A stretch of 64,000 nt of DNA, taken from Chamaecrista fasciculata. Lineage: Eukaryota > Streptophyta > Magnoliopsida > Fabales > Fabaceae. The notes under the pieces are model-generated. The model worked only from the letters and a program-made list of their open reading frames with translations. It was not told the origin of the DNA and searched no databases. Both the position numbers and the translations under genes were made by a program. This document shows positions 23,632-35,135 of the stretch, in pieces. The DNA lies in contig QANZ01054560.1 of NCBI GenBank assembly GCA_003254925.1, positions 15,799 to 79,798 of the forward strand, read 5' to 3'. Numbering within the stretch: the first letter of the stretch is position 1; every line of letters begins with the position of its first letter.

Positions 23632-24664
23632 TTTTTATTATTATCTTCTTTCCCCACCTTAGATGACAACTTCTCCCTTCCAACCTTGCAATTTATCCCA
23701 CATTCTCTCCTTAATACTTTTAAAACTATAAGTTTTACTTCTCTCCACCATCCTAGGCAACCCTAGATAATAGATATTTCTCATTCATAGCCACCCTTCT
23801 GATATTTAAAATATTCAACATAACATTTTGGATACCAGTAAGGGTGTTTGTGCTAAAAAAGACAACCGATTTACCTTTGTTGATGGTTGCCCCGAGCATT
23901 TTTTATAGACATTAAGCATATTCATCAATTGCTTCCCTTCCTCTTCACAAGCTTTTATGAAAATGATATTAAAATAAGTGAAAAAAAAATGTGACTCACT
24001 AGAGGGGAGTTTTTGCAAATCTTCACCCTATGAATTATTACTTGCTTCACCAGATTTCAAGAGTGTGCTCTTCAATACACAATAAGAACATATATAAAGA
24101 CAAATGATCACCTTGATGGAGGCCTCTCTCAGGCCCAAAACTATTGCTATCAACACCATTCACACTTATCACAAAAGAGATCGAAGTTACACACTTCATA
24201 ACTCTACTGATCCACTCAACTCTATCATAAGCTTTACTCGTATCTAACTTGATTGTCATTGCGCCTATTCTTTAGAGCACGAACCAACTCATAAGCAATT
24301 AACACATTGTCAGTGATTTGACGGTGAGGAACAAAGGCACTTTGAGCATCAGAAACAATCTCAGGAAGGAGCACTTTCGATCTATTGGCCAGAGCTTTAG
24401 CAATGATTTTGTAGAGAGTGTTGCATAATCTAATTGGTCGGAGATATGTCATATCAATAACTTCTCGCACCTTGGGGACCAGAACAATTCTAGTCAGATT
24501 AATTTCATCCACAAACACACCATTATGCATTATTAAGAAAATCTAAGGCAGTTAATTACAGTCACTTCCTCCCCAACCACATCCCAAATTTTTTTATAAA
24601 ATAGGGTGGGTACTCATCAACTCCAAGGGATTTAGTAGGGCGAATCTAAAATAATGCATGCGTA

Positions 24665-24839
24665 CAGTGACGGAGCCAGAAATATTAACAAGGGGGGCCA
24701 GAAATTTTTTTTTAACACTAAAGGGGACCGTTGGGATTATAATGCATACAATTAAATTATATTAGGACTAATTTATAGTAACTACTAAAATTTGGGGGGA
24801 GGGGGCGTGGCCCCCACCAGCCCCCTGTCTCCGTGCCTG
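24665..24839. mobile_element. hAT MITE with exact 8-bp target duplication
   Basis: The ends CAGTGACGGAG and CTCCGTGCCTG are inverted repeats (9 of 11). CATGCGTA lies on both sides (24657-24664 and 24840-24847). Poly-G/C-rich runs near both ends (GGGGGGCC, GGCCCCCACC) are typical of this plant MITE type. 175 bp, non-coding. Confidence 0.9.
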
Positions 24840-25089
24840 CATGCGTAGTTTCCTTAGCAGTAAAAGGCCTAGAAAGACTGATATTCATGTTCATTGTCAC
24901 CTTGGCTTCCACATGCTTTCATAACCCTTTCCAAATCATGAGGATAGGAAGAATTAAACAGATCTCTAAAGTAATCCACGACCACCTCCTGAATTTTGCT
25001 TTCCTCATCCACCACCACCCCATTAGCATAAGAGATTTTTAATAATTTTTTGTTAAAAGTAATAATTTTGATTCCAAAGTTTCTGTCCC

Positions 25090-25330
25090 CAATCATTTTG
25101 TCCCCAGTGTTTTATATTTTGGTCAATTTTATATTTTCTTCTTATTTTATTCAAATATTAATTACAGAATGCAGTTTGTCGTTAATTTATTAAAAGAAGT
25201 TAGTCAAATGATAAAATTAATCAAAATGTAAAACATTGGCGATAAGATTGACAACAAAGAAAGATTGGTGACAAAATTGACCGTCGTTGTAAAGTTTAGG
25301 GATAAAATTAGTGTTTTTGTCTAATTTGTT
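25090..25330. repeat. Partial GGCAAAAGTA-family foldback in the LINE
   Basis: It shares the CCCCAGTGTTTTATATTTTGG and GTAAAGTTTAGGGATAAAA type blocks with 23162-23631 but lacks the outer ends. It interrupts the LINE linker frame. Confidence 0.5.
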
Positions 25331-25868
25331 AATTATGGCCCTTTGTGAAGCTTTTGCATTGAAAAATGAGTGTTTCTATCCCCCTTCTTTAAGCCATTGA
25401 ACCTATGATCGTTGCTTCCAATAAATTTCATCATCCCTCAAAAGGTTGTCAAGCCTCTTTTCTCTTTTCCATCTCTTTGCACCTTCTAACATTGTCATGG
25501 TTAGGAGGATGAGCTACGATCACAGATCATAATTCATCTTGAATCTTCTCAATCTTCTTTTTGAAATTCCCAAACTCCCTTTGACTCCAAGAACTAAGCT
25601 CTGATTCAGTATTGCAGAGCTTGTGAAGAACATTTTCCCTTTTGTACCTGCTATTTCCCCCAATTTACTAGAGTCTGACAATCATCATAATCAACCCACA
25701 TTTGCTCAAATCTGAATTTTCCCCTTCTTCTAGCACTTTGAGTTGGGGGATAATTAAGATCAACCAATAAAGGTATATGATCCAAGAGCCTACACACATC
25801 CAAAGTATTCTTGAAAAGCTGCATCTGATGCTCATTTCTTCTAGTGGTAGAGGGTTCATTACTACTAA

Positions 25869-26294
25869 GGCCAAAGTGCAGTTTTAGTCCCACAACTTTT
25901 GCTCAGGTCTCAATTTGGTCTCATAATTTTTTCTGTTGCACTTTAAGTCTCATATCTTTTACTCAAGTTGCAGATTTGGTCCAGTTTTTGGTCCCATATA
26001 TTTGGGTCACGTTGTAGAATTGGTCCTATATCCTTTGATCATGTTGCAAAATTGGTCTCGTATCTTTAGGTCAGGTGCAAAATTATTGGTCTCATATCTT
26101 TAAGTTAGATGAGACTGATGGTGAAACATTTTGCAAAGATATGAGATCAATTTTGCAATCTCACCAAAAGTAATACAAAACCAAATCTGCAACCTTTTGC
26201 AAAGATATGAGACCAAAAGTGTCATAAAAAAAGAGTTGTGGGGCCAAATTGAGACCTAAACAAAAAATTATGGGATCAAAAATACACTTTCACC
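25869..26294. mobile_element. Foldback MITE inserted in the LINE endonuclease
   Basis: The termini GGCCAAAGTGCAG and TACACTTTCACC are inverted repeats. The 10-bp duplication TTACTACTAA is exact (25859-25868 and 26295-26304). The LINE frame resumes on both sides of the insertion at the duplicated sequence, confirming the borders. The arms are tandem GGTCTCATATCTTT blocks. 426 bp, MULE-type duplication length. Confidence 0.9.
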
Positions 26295-26639
26295 TTACTA
26301 CTAATGACTTTGTTCAAATCCCCAACCACAAGCCAAGGGCTATCGTCTAGTGGACACTAAGCTATCATGAGATCCCAACCTGCCTGTATAGGATGAGATA
26401 TCGATTCACCATAGAACCCTGTAAACAACATAACTTTCTCTTCTTCATCCTTCACGGAGGACTAATATGAAATTTACAAAAAGATTGTATGGTCACATCA
26501 GCATCATCTTTCCACAACAAAGCAAGGCCCCTATACCAATGAATTGGACCATAGCCACATGTCTGACTTGATTCATCAATAAGGAGTAATTAGAAAGGGT
26601 GTGTCCAGTTAGCGTAAAACTAAACAAGGGTTTCATTAT

Positions 26640-27831
26640 TGGGAGATGGGAATTAACTAGTATACTCTTTGGAAATTAAGTTTTCTATGAACTAATGATC
26701 ATGACTCTATTTTGTCCAAAGATTTTTTGTTTTTTTTTTTGGTTTTTGTTTTGGCCTTTAAGTCTTTTTTTGTTAAAAAATTAATCGAGATAAAAAAAAT
26801 TAATACGCCAAAAATTAACCTGGACTAGATTTGTATTTTTCTTTTGGCCTGAGAACTAGATTTGTATTTGATTTCATAATTTTGGTCTCTTTTGTTTATA
26901 TGGGTAAATTTTTGAATCACATCCCTCAGTTTTTATTTTTCAGTTGCCTTTCTTTTAACAGGTATCATAATCTTTGGAGAAAACCTATTTTTTGGTTTTT
27001 GAATTGTTACTTGGGAAAATGACTTAGTCCCTGAATTATAGGAAAATATGAATCAATTCCTGAATTGTAGAAAAATACAAGTCAGTCCCTAAATTTTACA
27101 CTACAGTCAACTTTTTGGTCCTTGAGCTGTGTTAACTGTTATGGATCTTTACACCGCAGTCAGGGACCAAAAGATTGACAATTGTATAAAATTCAGAGAT
27201 TGATTCATAATTTCTAACAATTCAATAACCAAAAGTTTTACGGTGGTGTAGAATTCAAGGGTTAAACCGTATTTTCTTACAATTGAAAGATCAAAATGTT
27301 GACGGTGGTATAAAATTTAAAGACTAATTTACAATTACTTACAATTCAAGTCTAAATCTTTGACTCGATAACAATTCACCACCAAAAAGTAAGGTTTCTC
27401 TAATCTTTGTGCAATGTTAATCCTTATGATCGACATTTCTTCAAATGTCAAACTATTTCTTAGAGTTGAACAGGAGCCAAAAATGATATGTAAAATAGGT
27501 TAGACAGTCATCATCTTTCTTCCTCCTTACATAATATTATTAATCTTTTAATAAAAACAAATAAGATGTAGATCCAAACAGGAAGCCAAAAAGATCTACC
27601 ATTGCCAAATTCTAATATTTCATGGTATTTTAAGCTCTCATTTGTGTCACGGGTCTGTTTAGTCATGAAAGCACAATGTGAGAGGAAGAAGTCAAGAAAT
27701 GTCTGGCACATCATGAAGGATTCTTTGTCGTTTGGCTTATGAGCTAATTATTCCTACTATTCATTCTTTTACACTATCTGCTCTTTTTAATGTTCACGGA
27801 TTCCGAACTTGTGATCACCCGTGAACACATG
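26640..27831. other. Non-genic stretch with short tandem repeats
   Basis: No gene was recognised. From about 27010 to 27370 the sequence is a series of ~60-bp blocks with CCCTGAATT and ACAATTCA-GGACCAAA motifs in both orientations, like those at 32370-32650, so a decayed foldback is likely. The remainder is AT-rich. Confidence 0.45.
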
Positions 27832-27840
27832 TTTGGGCTT

Positions 27841-29234
27841 GGTCAAATATTCAAATTGGTTCTGAATGTATGTTCTTAAGATCATTTTGGTCTTAAATAT
27901 TTTAAAATGTTCATATTGATCCTAATGTTGCCATTTAGTTTCATGTTGGTCCCAAACTACTGAATGTGATTATATCTCTCTCATTTTAAGTTCAAATGTG
28001 ACGAGTCCAGAGCTACGTGTTACTTTTGACGAGTACTTTTTCTATCTAGTTGGAAACGTCAATAAACAAGGTCAAATCAAGTCCCAAAAGTAAGTCGTTT
28101 ATTTCACAGTCAAATAAGTGAAATTAATCACACTTCTCTCGTTTCAAGTTCGAATGCGACGAGTTCAAAGTTACAAGTTACTCTTAATGAGTCTTTATTT
28201 TGCCCAGTTGGGACTGTAGTCAACTGAGATCATTTTACTTTTTGGTCTCAAATCCACTTTTGAACTCAATCTGATCACATTCTAATATTCGGCAAAGAAA
28301 ATGACTCATTAAGATTAACTCGTTGTAGCTTTAAACTTGTTGTATTCGGAATTGAAAAAATTAAGGGTGTTCACGAGTTGGGTTGGGTTGGGTTTAGGGC
28401 GGGTTGGTTCGGGCTCACTAATTTATTTGGCGGGTTGGGTTGGGTTGGGCTAAAGAAAATAATTGAGTCAACCCAAACCAACCCAAACCAAACACTGGCG
28501 GGTTGGTTTGGGTTGGATTGGCGGGTTGGCCCATACTAATTTTTTTATTTTTTATATATTTATTTTATAAAAAAATTGGTCCCTCTTAAATTTTTTTCTT
28601 TAATTTGGTCCTTTACAATATGTTTTTTATGGACTAAATTGAGAATAAAAATTTATTAATTGACTAAATTGTAAAAATAATATTATTTGTGATATTAATA
28701 TATAGTTTTAACTAAACAAAAAATTAATTTTATTTTTTATTTAATATTTTTGTGGGCCGGCGGGTTGGGTTGGGTTGAGCGGGCTCAAAATCTTAAAACT
28801 CACAACCCAACCCAAACCACAGCGGGCTCAACTTTTTGAACCCAAACTAACCCGCCAAACCAACCCAAACTAGTGGGTTGGGTTGGTTTTAGCGGGTTGG
28901 CGGGTTGGCCCAACCCAATGAACACCCTTAGAAAAAATAGAGATATGATCAATTTTGCTTGTTTGACCATAAAACAAGCAATCCACTTTCGAGACCTAAT
29001 TTGAGTTCATTTGTTGACAGCCTCAACTGAATAAAGAAAATACTCGTCAAAAGCAACACATAACTTTGGATTCGTTAAATTCGAATTTAAAACGAGAGAA
29101 ATATGACCACATTCACTAGTTTGAACCAAAATGAAACTAAATGGCAACAATTATGACCAATTTAAAATTTTAAAATATTTAAGACCAAAATGAACTTAAG
29201 TGCATACATTTAAGACCAATCTCAACATTTGACC
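27841..29234. mobile_element. Foldback MITE family GGTCAAA, copy 5, split by an hAT
   Basis: Left end GGTCAAATATTCAAATTGG, right end ACATTTGACC. The flanks TTTGGGCTT (27832-27840) and TCTGGGCTT (29235-29243) match at 8 of 9 positions. The hAT MITE at 28362-28930 occupies the centre. Without it the copy would be about 820 bp, the long form of the family. Confidence 0.85.
28362..28930. mobile_element. hAT MITE of the GGGTGTTCA type
   Basis: The ends TAAGGGTGTTCA and TGAACACCCTTA are perfect inverted repeats. The 8-bp duplication GAAAAAAT is exact (28354-28361 and 28931-28938). Subterminal regions are dense in GGGTTGGGTT and its complement (AACCCAACCC). 569 bp, AT-rich core. Confidence 0.92.
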
Positions 29235-29395
29235 TCTGGGCTTTGAGCTTCATTCCCATTTGATTAAAAATTACATTCTTATATTTTCATGGACGTTATT
29301 ATCAATCATGCTCCCCCCCCCCTTATGGAAGCAATTCTTAGACCTTCATCAATCTCTCCTCCAACTACATTTTCTCCTTCATTACCTCTACCACC

Positions 29396-31210
29396 ATGGC
29401 CAACCATCAACAAGATCATCATCATCAACAAACCAAATCATACAAATTAACAGCCACATCAATCTCATACACCAAAACAACAACCTATTATTCCACCTCC
29501 TTCATCTTCAAACATTGTACCTCATCATCAACAATCTCACCCTCTTACATCCTTAAAGATGTTTCTCTAACTGCCTTTCCCTCTCAAATCCTCGCCGTTG
29601 TTGGCCCAAGTGGCGCCGGAAAATCCACACTTCTTGATATCTTAGCTTCTCGTACTTCCCCAACACATGGTTCTCTGTTTCTTAACTCTTCCCCTCTAAA
29701 TCCTTCATCTTTTAGAAAGCTATCTTCTTATGTCCCCCAACATGATTCTTACCTTCCTCTTCTCACTGTTTCTGAGACTTTTGCTTTTGGGGCTCGTCTT
29801 CTTCACCCAAAATCGCCTCCTAACACTTTATCTGTTATTGTCAATGGGCTTCTTGATGAGCTCAAGCTTACCCATTTGGCTCACACTAGGCTGGCCCATG
29901 GGCTTTCTGGTGGAGAAAGGAGACGGGTTTCTTTGGGCTTGAGTTTGCTTCATGATCCTGCTGTTTTGCTCCTTGATGAGCCCACTTCGGGCCTTGATAG
30001 CAACTCTGCTTTTAAGATTATGCAGATTCTGAAAGAAGTTTGTGTCTCACGTCAGAGAACTGTTGTGTTGTCTATTCATCAACCCAGTTTCAAGATCTTA
30101 TCCACCATTGATAAAATCTTGTTGCTTTCAAAAGGGTCAGTTGTTCATCATGGAACAATGGGTTCACTTCAAGATTTTCTTCTTTCTAATGGCTTCTCTG
30201 TTCCTCCTCAGCTTAATGCCTTGGAATATGCCATGGAAATTTTAACCCAACTCAATGAGGTTAATAATAATGTTACTCCAAATGAAGAAAATGAAAATCC
30301 CATTATGAGTACTGCTGATTCTTCTTCATCATCACCATGTGACAAGATGATTAGGTACAAGAGCTCGAGGGTGCACGAGATTTGTACACTTTATAGCAGG
30401 TTTTGGAAGATCATTTATAGAACAAGACAACTTCTTGTGACAAATGCATTAGAAGCACTTCTTGTGGGGATTGTGCTAGGAACAATTTACATCAACATTG
30501 GTTTTGATAAAGTGGGGATCGAGAAAAGGTTCGGACTTTTTGCATTTACACTCACTTTTCTTCTCTCTTCAACAACTGAAACACTTCCTATCTTCATCAA
30601 TGAGAGACCCATCTTACTAAGAGAAACATCAAGTGGGGTTTATAGGCTTTCCTCATACCTCATTGCAAACACACTTGTTTTCTTGCCTTATTTGCTTGTG
30701 ATTGCTGTTATCTACTCTGTTCCAGTCTATTTCTTAGTGGGTTTGTGTGCTTCTTGGTTGTCTTTTGCTTACTTCGTTTTGGTCATATGGATCATAATAC
30801 TAATGGCTAATTCGTTTGTACTCTTCTTGAGCTCTATTGCACCAAACTACATTGCTGGGACATCACTCTTGACAGTGCTTTTGGCTGCTTTTTTTCTGTT
30901 CTCGGGATATTTTATCTCCAAAGAAAGCTTGCCTAAATATTGGGTGTTCATGAATTTTCTCTCAATGTACAAGTATGCTTTGGATGCACTTATGATAAAT
31001 GAGTACTCTTGCTTGGTCACTAAGTGCTTGATATGGTTTCAAGAGAAAGATGGGGAGTGTATGGTGACAGGAGGTGATGTGTTGCAGAAAAGAGGACTCA
31101 ACAATATGCAGAGATGGACCAATGTGTATGTCATGATTGGATTCTTTGTTTTGTATCGTGTTCTATGTTTCTTGGTTTTGATAAGAAGGGTTTCCAGATC
31201 CAAAAGTTGA
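29396..31210 (+). CDS. ABC transporter G family half-size transporter (WBC type)
   Basis: A single 604-aa frame without introns. The N-terminal nucleotide-binding domain shows Walker A GPSGAGKST at residues 70-78, a Q-loop glutamine at about 115 (SYVPQHD), the signature LSGGE at 170-174, Walker B LLLDEP at 191-196 and an H-loop histidine at 228 (SIHQPS). The C-terminal half (from about 335) holds hydrophobic segments of an ABC2-type membrane domain, including the family's NERPILLRE-type motif and a final helix before RRVSRSKS. This domain order (NBD-TMD) and length fit plant ABCG half-transporters. The intronless structure and the YKLTATSISY start resemble the Arabidopsis ABCG4/ABCG8 group, so that clade is my best guess. 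Half-transporters work as dimers at the plasma membrane, often exporting hormones or lipid-like compounds; the substrate cannot be read from sequence. The first ATG of the frame has a good context (ACCATGG). Key residues are intact, so it looks functional. It is flanked on both sides by foldback MITE copies (27841-29234, 31378-31889). Confidence 0.95.
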   Translation: MANHQQDHHHQQTKSYKLTATSISYTKTTTYYSTSFIFKHCTSSSTISPSYILKDVSLTAFPSQILAVVGPSGAGKSTLLDILASRTSPTHGSLFLNSSPLNPSSFRKLSSYVPQHDSYLPLLTVSETFAFGARLLHPKSPPNTLSVIVNGLLDELKLTHLAHTRLAHGLSGGERRRVSLGLSLLHDPAVLLLDEPTSGLDSNSAFKIMQILKEVCVSRQRTVVLSIHQPSFKILSTIDKILLLSKGSVVHHGTMGSLQDFLLSNGFSVPPQLNALEYAMEILTQLNEVNNNVTPNEENENPIMSTADSSSSSPCDKMIRYKSSRVHEICTLYSRFWKIIYRTRQLLVTNALEALLVGIVLGTIYINIGFDKVGIEKRFGLFAFTLTFLLSSTTETLPIFINERPILLRETSSGVYRLSSYLIANTLVFLPYLLVIAVIYSVPVYFLVGLCASWLSFAYFVLVIWIIILMANSFVLFLSSIAPNYIAGTSLLTVLLAAFFLFSGYFISKESLPKYWVFMNFLSMYKYALDALMINEYSCLVTKCLIWFQEKDGECMVTGGDVLQKRGLNNMQRWTNVYVMIGFFVLYRVLCFLVLIRRVSRSKS

Positions 31211-31377
31211 AGTTAAATAAATGGGAAATACATTAACACAAATATATATATACAGTTTTGATTTTTGTTTAGCTTTTTCTATTGATCAGTTTGTTTCGTT
31301 TGCTTCATCTGATTGCATTAGTGAACGTTCAATTTGGGTATTTGATGGGTATACAGCCATAAAGTTTATTTTATTTA

Positions 31378-31889
31378 GGTTAAAGGGTAACTTTGGTCAT
31401 AAATGAAGGCCATAATGATCATTTTGGTCTTTTATGTTTCAAATGTTCAACTTGATCTTAAATGTTGACAAAATATTTCATTTTGATCCCTAATTATTGA
31501 ATATGATCACATTTCTTTTGTTTCAAGTTCGAATATGACGAGTTTAAAGTTATTGTTCTTAAAGAGTACTTTCTCTATCCAGTTGGAGTCATCAGCAAAT
31601 AAAGTCAAATCGGTCCTGAAAGTAGACCTCGTCTCACAATCAAATAAACAAAATTGATCATATCTCTCTCATTTCAAGTTCGAATGCGACGAATTCAAAA
31701 CTACGAGTTACTTTCTACATGTCCTTTAAACTTGAAATGAGAGGATGAGAGAAATATGACCAAAATTCAATAATTTGGGATCAAATGAAATATTTTGCCA
31801 ACATTTATGACCAATTTGAACATTTTGTAACATAAAGGACTAAAATGAACATTAAGACATACATTTAGGACCAAAGTGACCGTTTGACC
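31378..31889. mobile_element. Foldback MITE family GGTCAAA, copy 6, at the ABCG 3' side
   Basis: A 512-bp short-form copy. Termini GGTTAAAGGGTAACTTTGG and CAAAGTGACCGTTTGACC. The flanks TTTTATTTA and TTCTTTATA match at only 6 of 9 positions, so the insertion is older. It starts 168 bp after the ABCG stop codon and may fall in its 3' UTR. Confidence 0.7.
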
Positions 31890-32758
31890 TTCTTTATATG
31901 TAGTTGGTACTCCTAACAAATTTTCAGATATGAGAGCATATTATAAATTGGCCATGAAATAATTGACAATTATATAATATGCCTAAAAGAAAAAAGACAA
32001 AAATTTACACTAGCGCAACTTATCTTTCTCTATAATTCCAAGTATTATAATGCTTTATCTGATCTAAATCAAAACACAAATAGTGGTGCCAATCATCCTG
32101 TCTGTGTTTATGGCTCCTCGGGTGAGTGAGTCACTTGATCATGGTTTTTAGAAGCTGCAAGTTTTCTAAGGCGATTTGGTTTTGAGGATGGACAACACAG
32201 AGAGAGGGAGACAATGCAGACAAATGAATGGCTTAGCAATCGCTACAAGGAACTTTTGACTTTTGAGGATGAAGGATGATGATGGACATGAATGAGCATC
32301 TGTTATGGATTCTTACCTTAGACTTGATTTGACCAAACTAGGAGCAACCTTCTTTGGAAGAGAAAACCTAACTTTTGGTTCCTGAATTGTTAATGAGTTA
32401 ACGATTTTGTCCCTTAATTGTAGGAAAATACAAATCAGTCCTTGAATTTTACACCATCGTCAATCTTTAAATCCCTAAATTGTAGAAAAATACAAATCAG
32501 TCCTTGAATTTTACACTACCGTCAATCTTTTGGTCCCTGAATTGTAGGAAAATATGAGTCAGTCCCCGGATTTTACATTACCGTCAACCTTTTGGTCCCT
32601 ATGCTGATTCATATTTTCTTACAATTCAGGGACCAAAAGTTTGATATTCTCGTGCCTTATTTGATATACAGTATCCATCGAATACAGGATATTTTCTATG
32701 GGTAAATTTGGATAGATATTTTAATATCCACCCAAATTGCCACACTTAGGGTCCGTTT
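31890..32758. other. Non-genic stretch with tandem and inverted blocks
   Basis: No gene seen. At 32375-32640 there are three or four ~60-bp tandem blocks (TTGTAGGAAAATACAAATCAG, TTTTACACTACCGTCAATC) followed by a short inverted copy, a decayed foldback like that near 27010-27370. Confidence 0.5.
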
Positions 32759-33271
32759 GGTAGAAAGATAGGTATGTAAAGTAAAGGGTTTTACAATAGA
32801 AAAATTATGAGGGAAAGGAAAGTAGTTGAGGAAATGTAAAGTAGGTAAAGATTTAAAGTGTTTGGTATAAAAATGTATGGGAGGGAAAGTAAAATAGATA
32901 TAGAAAGAAAATGACAAAAATGCCCCTCCCACAATCACCACAAGGCCGCCGCCGCCATCCACTGTTGTTGTCGTCGTCCACCGCCGTTCGCCACCGTCCA
33001 CGGTCACCGTCGCCGCCGTCTCGATTTCATCAAAGAGGAATAAGATGGGATGGGAGTGAGAGGGGCAAATTAGGAATTCTACCATAATTCCCTAGATAAA
33101 CTTGGATTACATAAAAAATGTGAACAAAAGAAAAATGGCATATGTAATGTAAATGTCTTTACATTGTAATCCACTTTACATAGCCCAAGTCACCATACCA
33201 AACACCTGAAAGTATTGGGTTTCGTAGCTTTACTTTACATATCCCCACTTTACATCCTACCAAATGAAGCC
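32759..33271. mobile_element. Harbinger-like MITE with a GC-rich core
   Basis: TTA flanks both sides (32756-32758, 33272-33274). The ends GGGTCCGTTTGGTAG and CTACCAAATGAAGCC are inverted. The core (about 32935-33020) is a GC-rich CCG/CCA-repeat-like stretch (GCCGCCGCCGCCATCC) unlike the AT-rich arms. It could be a captured exon or 5' UTR piece, but I cannot identify it. Confidence 0.75.
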
Positions 33272-33309
33272 TTAATAGTGCAGAGGTTGGGCAGGAAGAC
33301 TATTCTTTA

Positions 33310-35135
33310 GGGCCTGTTTGGGAGAACCCCAATCCTAATCCAATCCAATCCAATCCAATCCAAATGGATGGGATGAGATTATAATTTAATTGGATGAGAT
33401 GAGATGATGTATTGGTGTTTGGGTGATTTTATTGAGAATGATGTTAAATAGGGTGTGAAATTATATAAAAGGGGTTGTAATGATTGTGGTTGGTAGGAAA
33501 AAGTAGATGGATTTTTGTGATTTGTATAGGGGTAGAAATGGTAGGAAATAATGAGATGAGATGAGATGAGATGAGATTGGATTGGATGAGATGAAGGTGT
33601 TTTGTTGTTTTTTGGTTGAAATGAGATTGAGATGAGATGATATTGGGAAGTGTGATATTGTATTGGAAATTGTGAGGATGAGAAAATTTTGGATTGAGGG
33701 TTAGGGGTCAATCCAAATCCAAGTGGATGAGATTAGGGGTCAATCCAAATAATATTGGAATTATTTTTAAGAATACAATTTGGTCCATAAATTCGAATGG
33801 TTCCAATTAATCAATCTCTAACATGTGTAAATGATAACTCGGGCCTTGTAGAAAACCCCAATCATTAATAATGGGGTCTATTTATGAAAATCAAAGACAA
33901 AAAAATAACAAATAATAGTTTGAGGACCAAATAGCAAATTACAAAACAACACTAAATTCTACTAAATTGTGTGGTGAAAGGTTCATTTTGGTCCTCCATG
34001 TATGGCCTAATATTTTAAAATGTTGAAATTGGTCCTAAATGTTAGCAAAATGATTAATGGTGGACCAAAATGAACATTATAACAAACATTTAGGACCAAA
34101 TAACACCCAAATAAAATTTCGTGGTAATAAATAAAATTTCACCCTTCTCTCACTCTCTCTCTCCATTTTCCAGATTCCCCTCCTTATTCATCTTCTTCAT
34201 CAGAATCTCCTCCCTCATTCCTCATCTTCTTCATCAAAATCCAACAGCACAAACAACAATCGAAAATTTCAAATAACACCCAAATGAATTGACGTCGGAC
34301 CCAACTCTGAGATTTTCTCTGAGATTCCTGTGAGCGAAGCGAATCAGGTGCGACGGAAGACGAAGGGACGGAAACGACAACAGCAACGACAACGTCGACG
34401 TCGAAGGCGGCGATTGGTTCAACCGGAGATGACGATTGCGATGTCGTCGCCGTTGGTGGTGGCTGCGACGGAGGAGCTAGGGATTGGTTGAGAACTACCT
34501 TGGCGACGGAGGAGGATTGTTGTTCTTTGAGCTGTACATCTCGATAGCACTTTGAACATAGATCTTGCGTCGCCGGACAACCGAATAATCCGTAGTTATT
34601 GGGGTGTTATTTGAAATTTTTGATTGTTGTTTGTGTTGTTGGATTTTGATGAAGAAGATGAGGAATAAGAGTGTGTTTTGTTTTTGATTGTTGTTTGTGT
34701 TGTTGGATTTTGAATTAATATAAATTATATATATATATATAAGAGTGTGTGTAGGGTGTGTGAAAGAGAGAGAGAGGTGTATGTGTGTGTGAGAGAGAGA
34801 GAAAGAGAAAAAATGTGAGTGGAAAAGATAAAAAAATGATGAGAAATGATAGATAGAGAGAGAAAATTATAAGTGTAATAAATGAGGGTATGTAAAATTA
34901 CTATTTTGTCTAGTTCTCTTTTTTATATTTTTATTGAAGTGTAGGTAAGTATAGGTATATGAATAGGGGTAGATGAGTAAATGTAAGAGAAAATTGGATG
35001 GGATGATGATTTGGATGAGATGAGATGAGATGGAGGGTTCAATAAAAACCAAATCCAATATTGTTCATCCAATCCTAGAATGAGATGAGATTGGATTAGG
35101 ATTGGACTGGAATATTGGGGCTGCCAAACAGACCC
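33310..35135. mobile_element. Large Harbinger-like element carrying a gene fragment
   Basis: TTA flanks both sides (33307-33309, 35136-35138). The ends are GGGCCTGTTTGG and CCAAACAGACCC, perfect inverted repeats. The subterminal arms are rich in GGATGAGATGAGATG and AATCCAATCCAATCC. The centre contains a small remnant of the GGTCAAA foldback family (about 33990-34110) and, at 34218-34668, a hairpin whose 66-bp arms enclose an A20 zinc-finger gene fragment. Right of that lies a GAGAGAGAGAAAGAG block shared with 8930-9000. No transposase seen. Confidence 0.8.
34262..34600 (-). pseudogene. Captured fragment of an A20/AN1 (SAP-type) zinc-finger gene
   Basis: An open stretch of 113 codons reads (minus strand from 34600) YGLFGCPATQDLCSKCYRD, followed by a QLKEQQSSS linker and a Ser/Pro/Val-rich tail. 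The LCSKCYRD block and the linker are characteristic of plant stress-associated A20/AN1 proteins. The second zinc-ligand cysteine (usually in NNCGFFG) is Tyr, the first lies beyond the hairpin arm, and no AN1 domain follows. The fragment is enclosed by inverted arms (34218-34283 and 34603-34668), and its GC content exceeds that of the host element. There is an in-frame stop just upstream. It is a transduplicated piece, not a working gene. Confidence 0.7.

Larger units (their letters stand above)
23641..26620 (-). pseudogene. Degenerate L1-type LINE (endonuclease and reverse transcriptase)
   Basis: Read leftward on the minus strand. An endonuclease part lies at about 26600-26300 and 25870-25650, with WLVVGD in the 26340-26300 region and a QMWVDYDD segment. 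A linker frame follows at 25096-24869. Reverse transcriptase lies at 24530-24050 with YLRPIRLCNTLYK, SAFVPHRQITDN and KLDTSKAYDRVEW. A C-terminal piece, ERMWDKLQGWKGE, lies near 23670. The YxDD-bearing block is damaged. Stops and frameshifts are frequent. Three younger insertions split it (24665-24839, 25090-25330, 25869-26294). Confidence 0.8.

Noticed and set aside
24234-24530. Functional reverse transcriptase
   Set aside because: Although the frame is open for 98 codons, the surrounding LINE is broken by stops, frameshifts and three insertions.
32696-33085. A 129-codon minus-strand frame in the Harbinger MITE
   Set aside because: It starts in the GC-rich core and runs through terminal repeats outside the element; no domain recognised.
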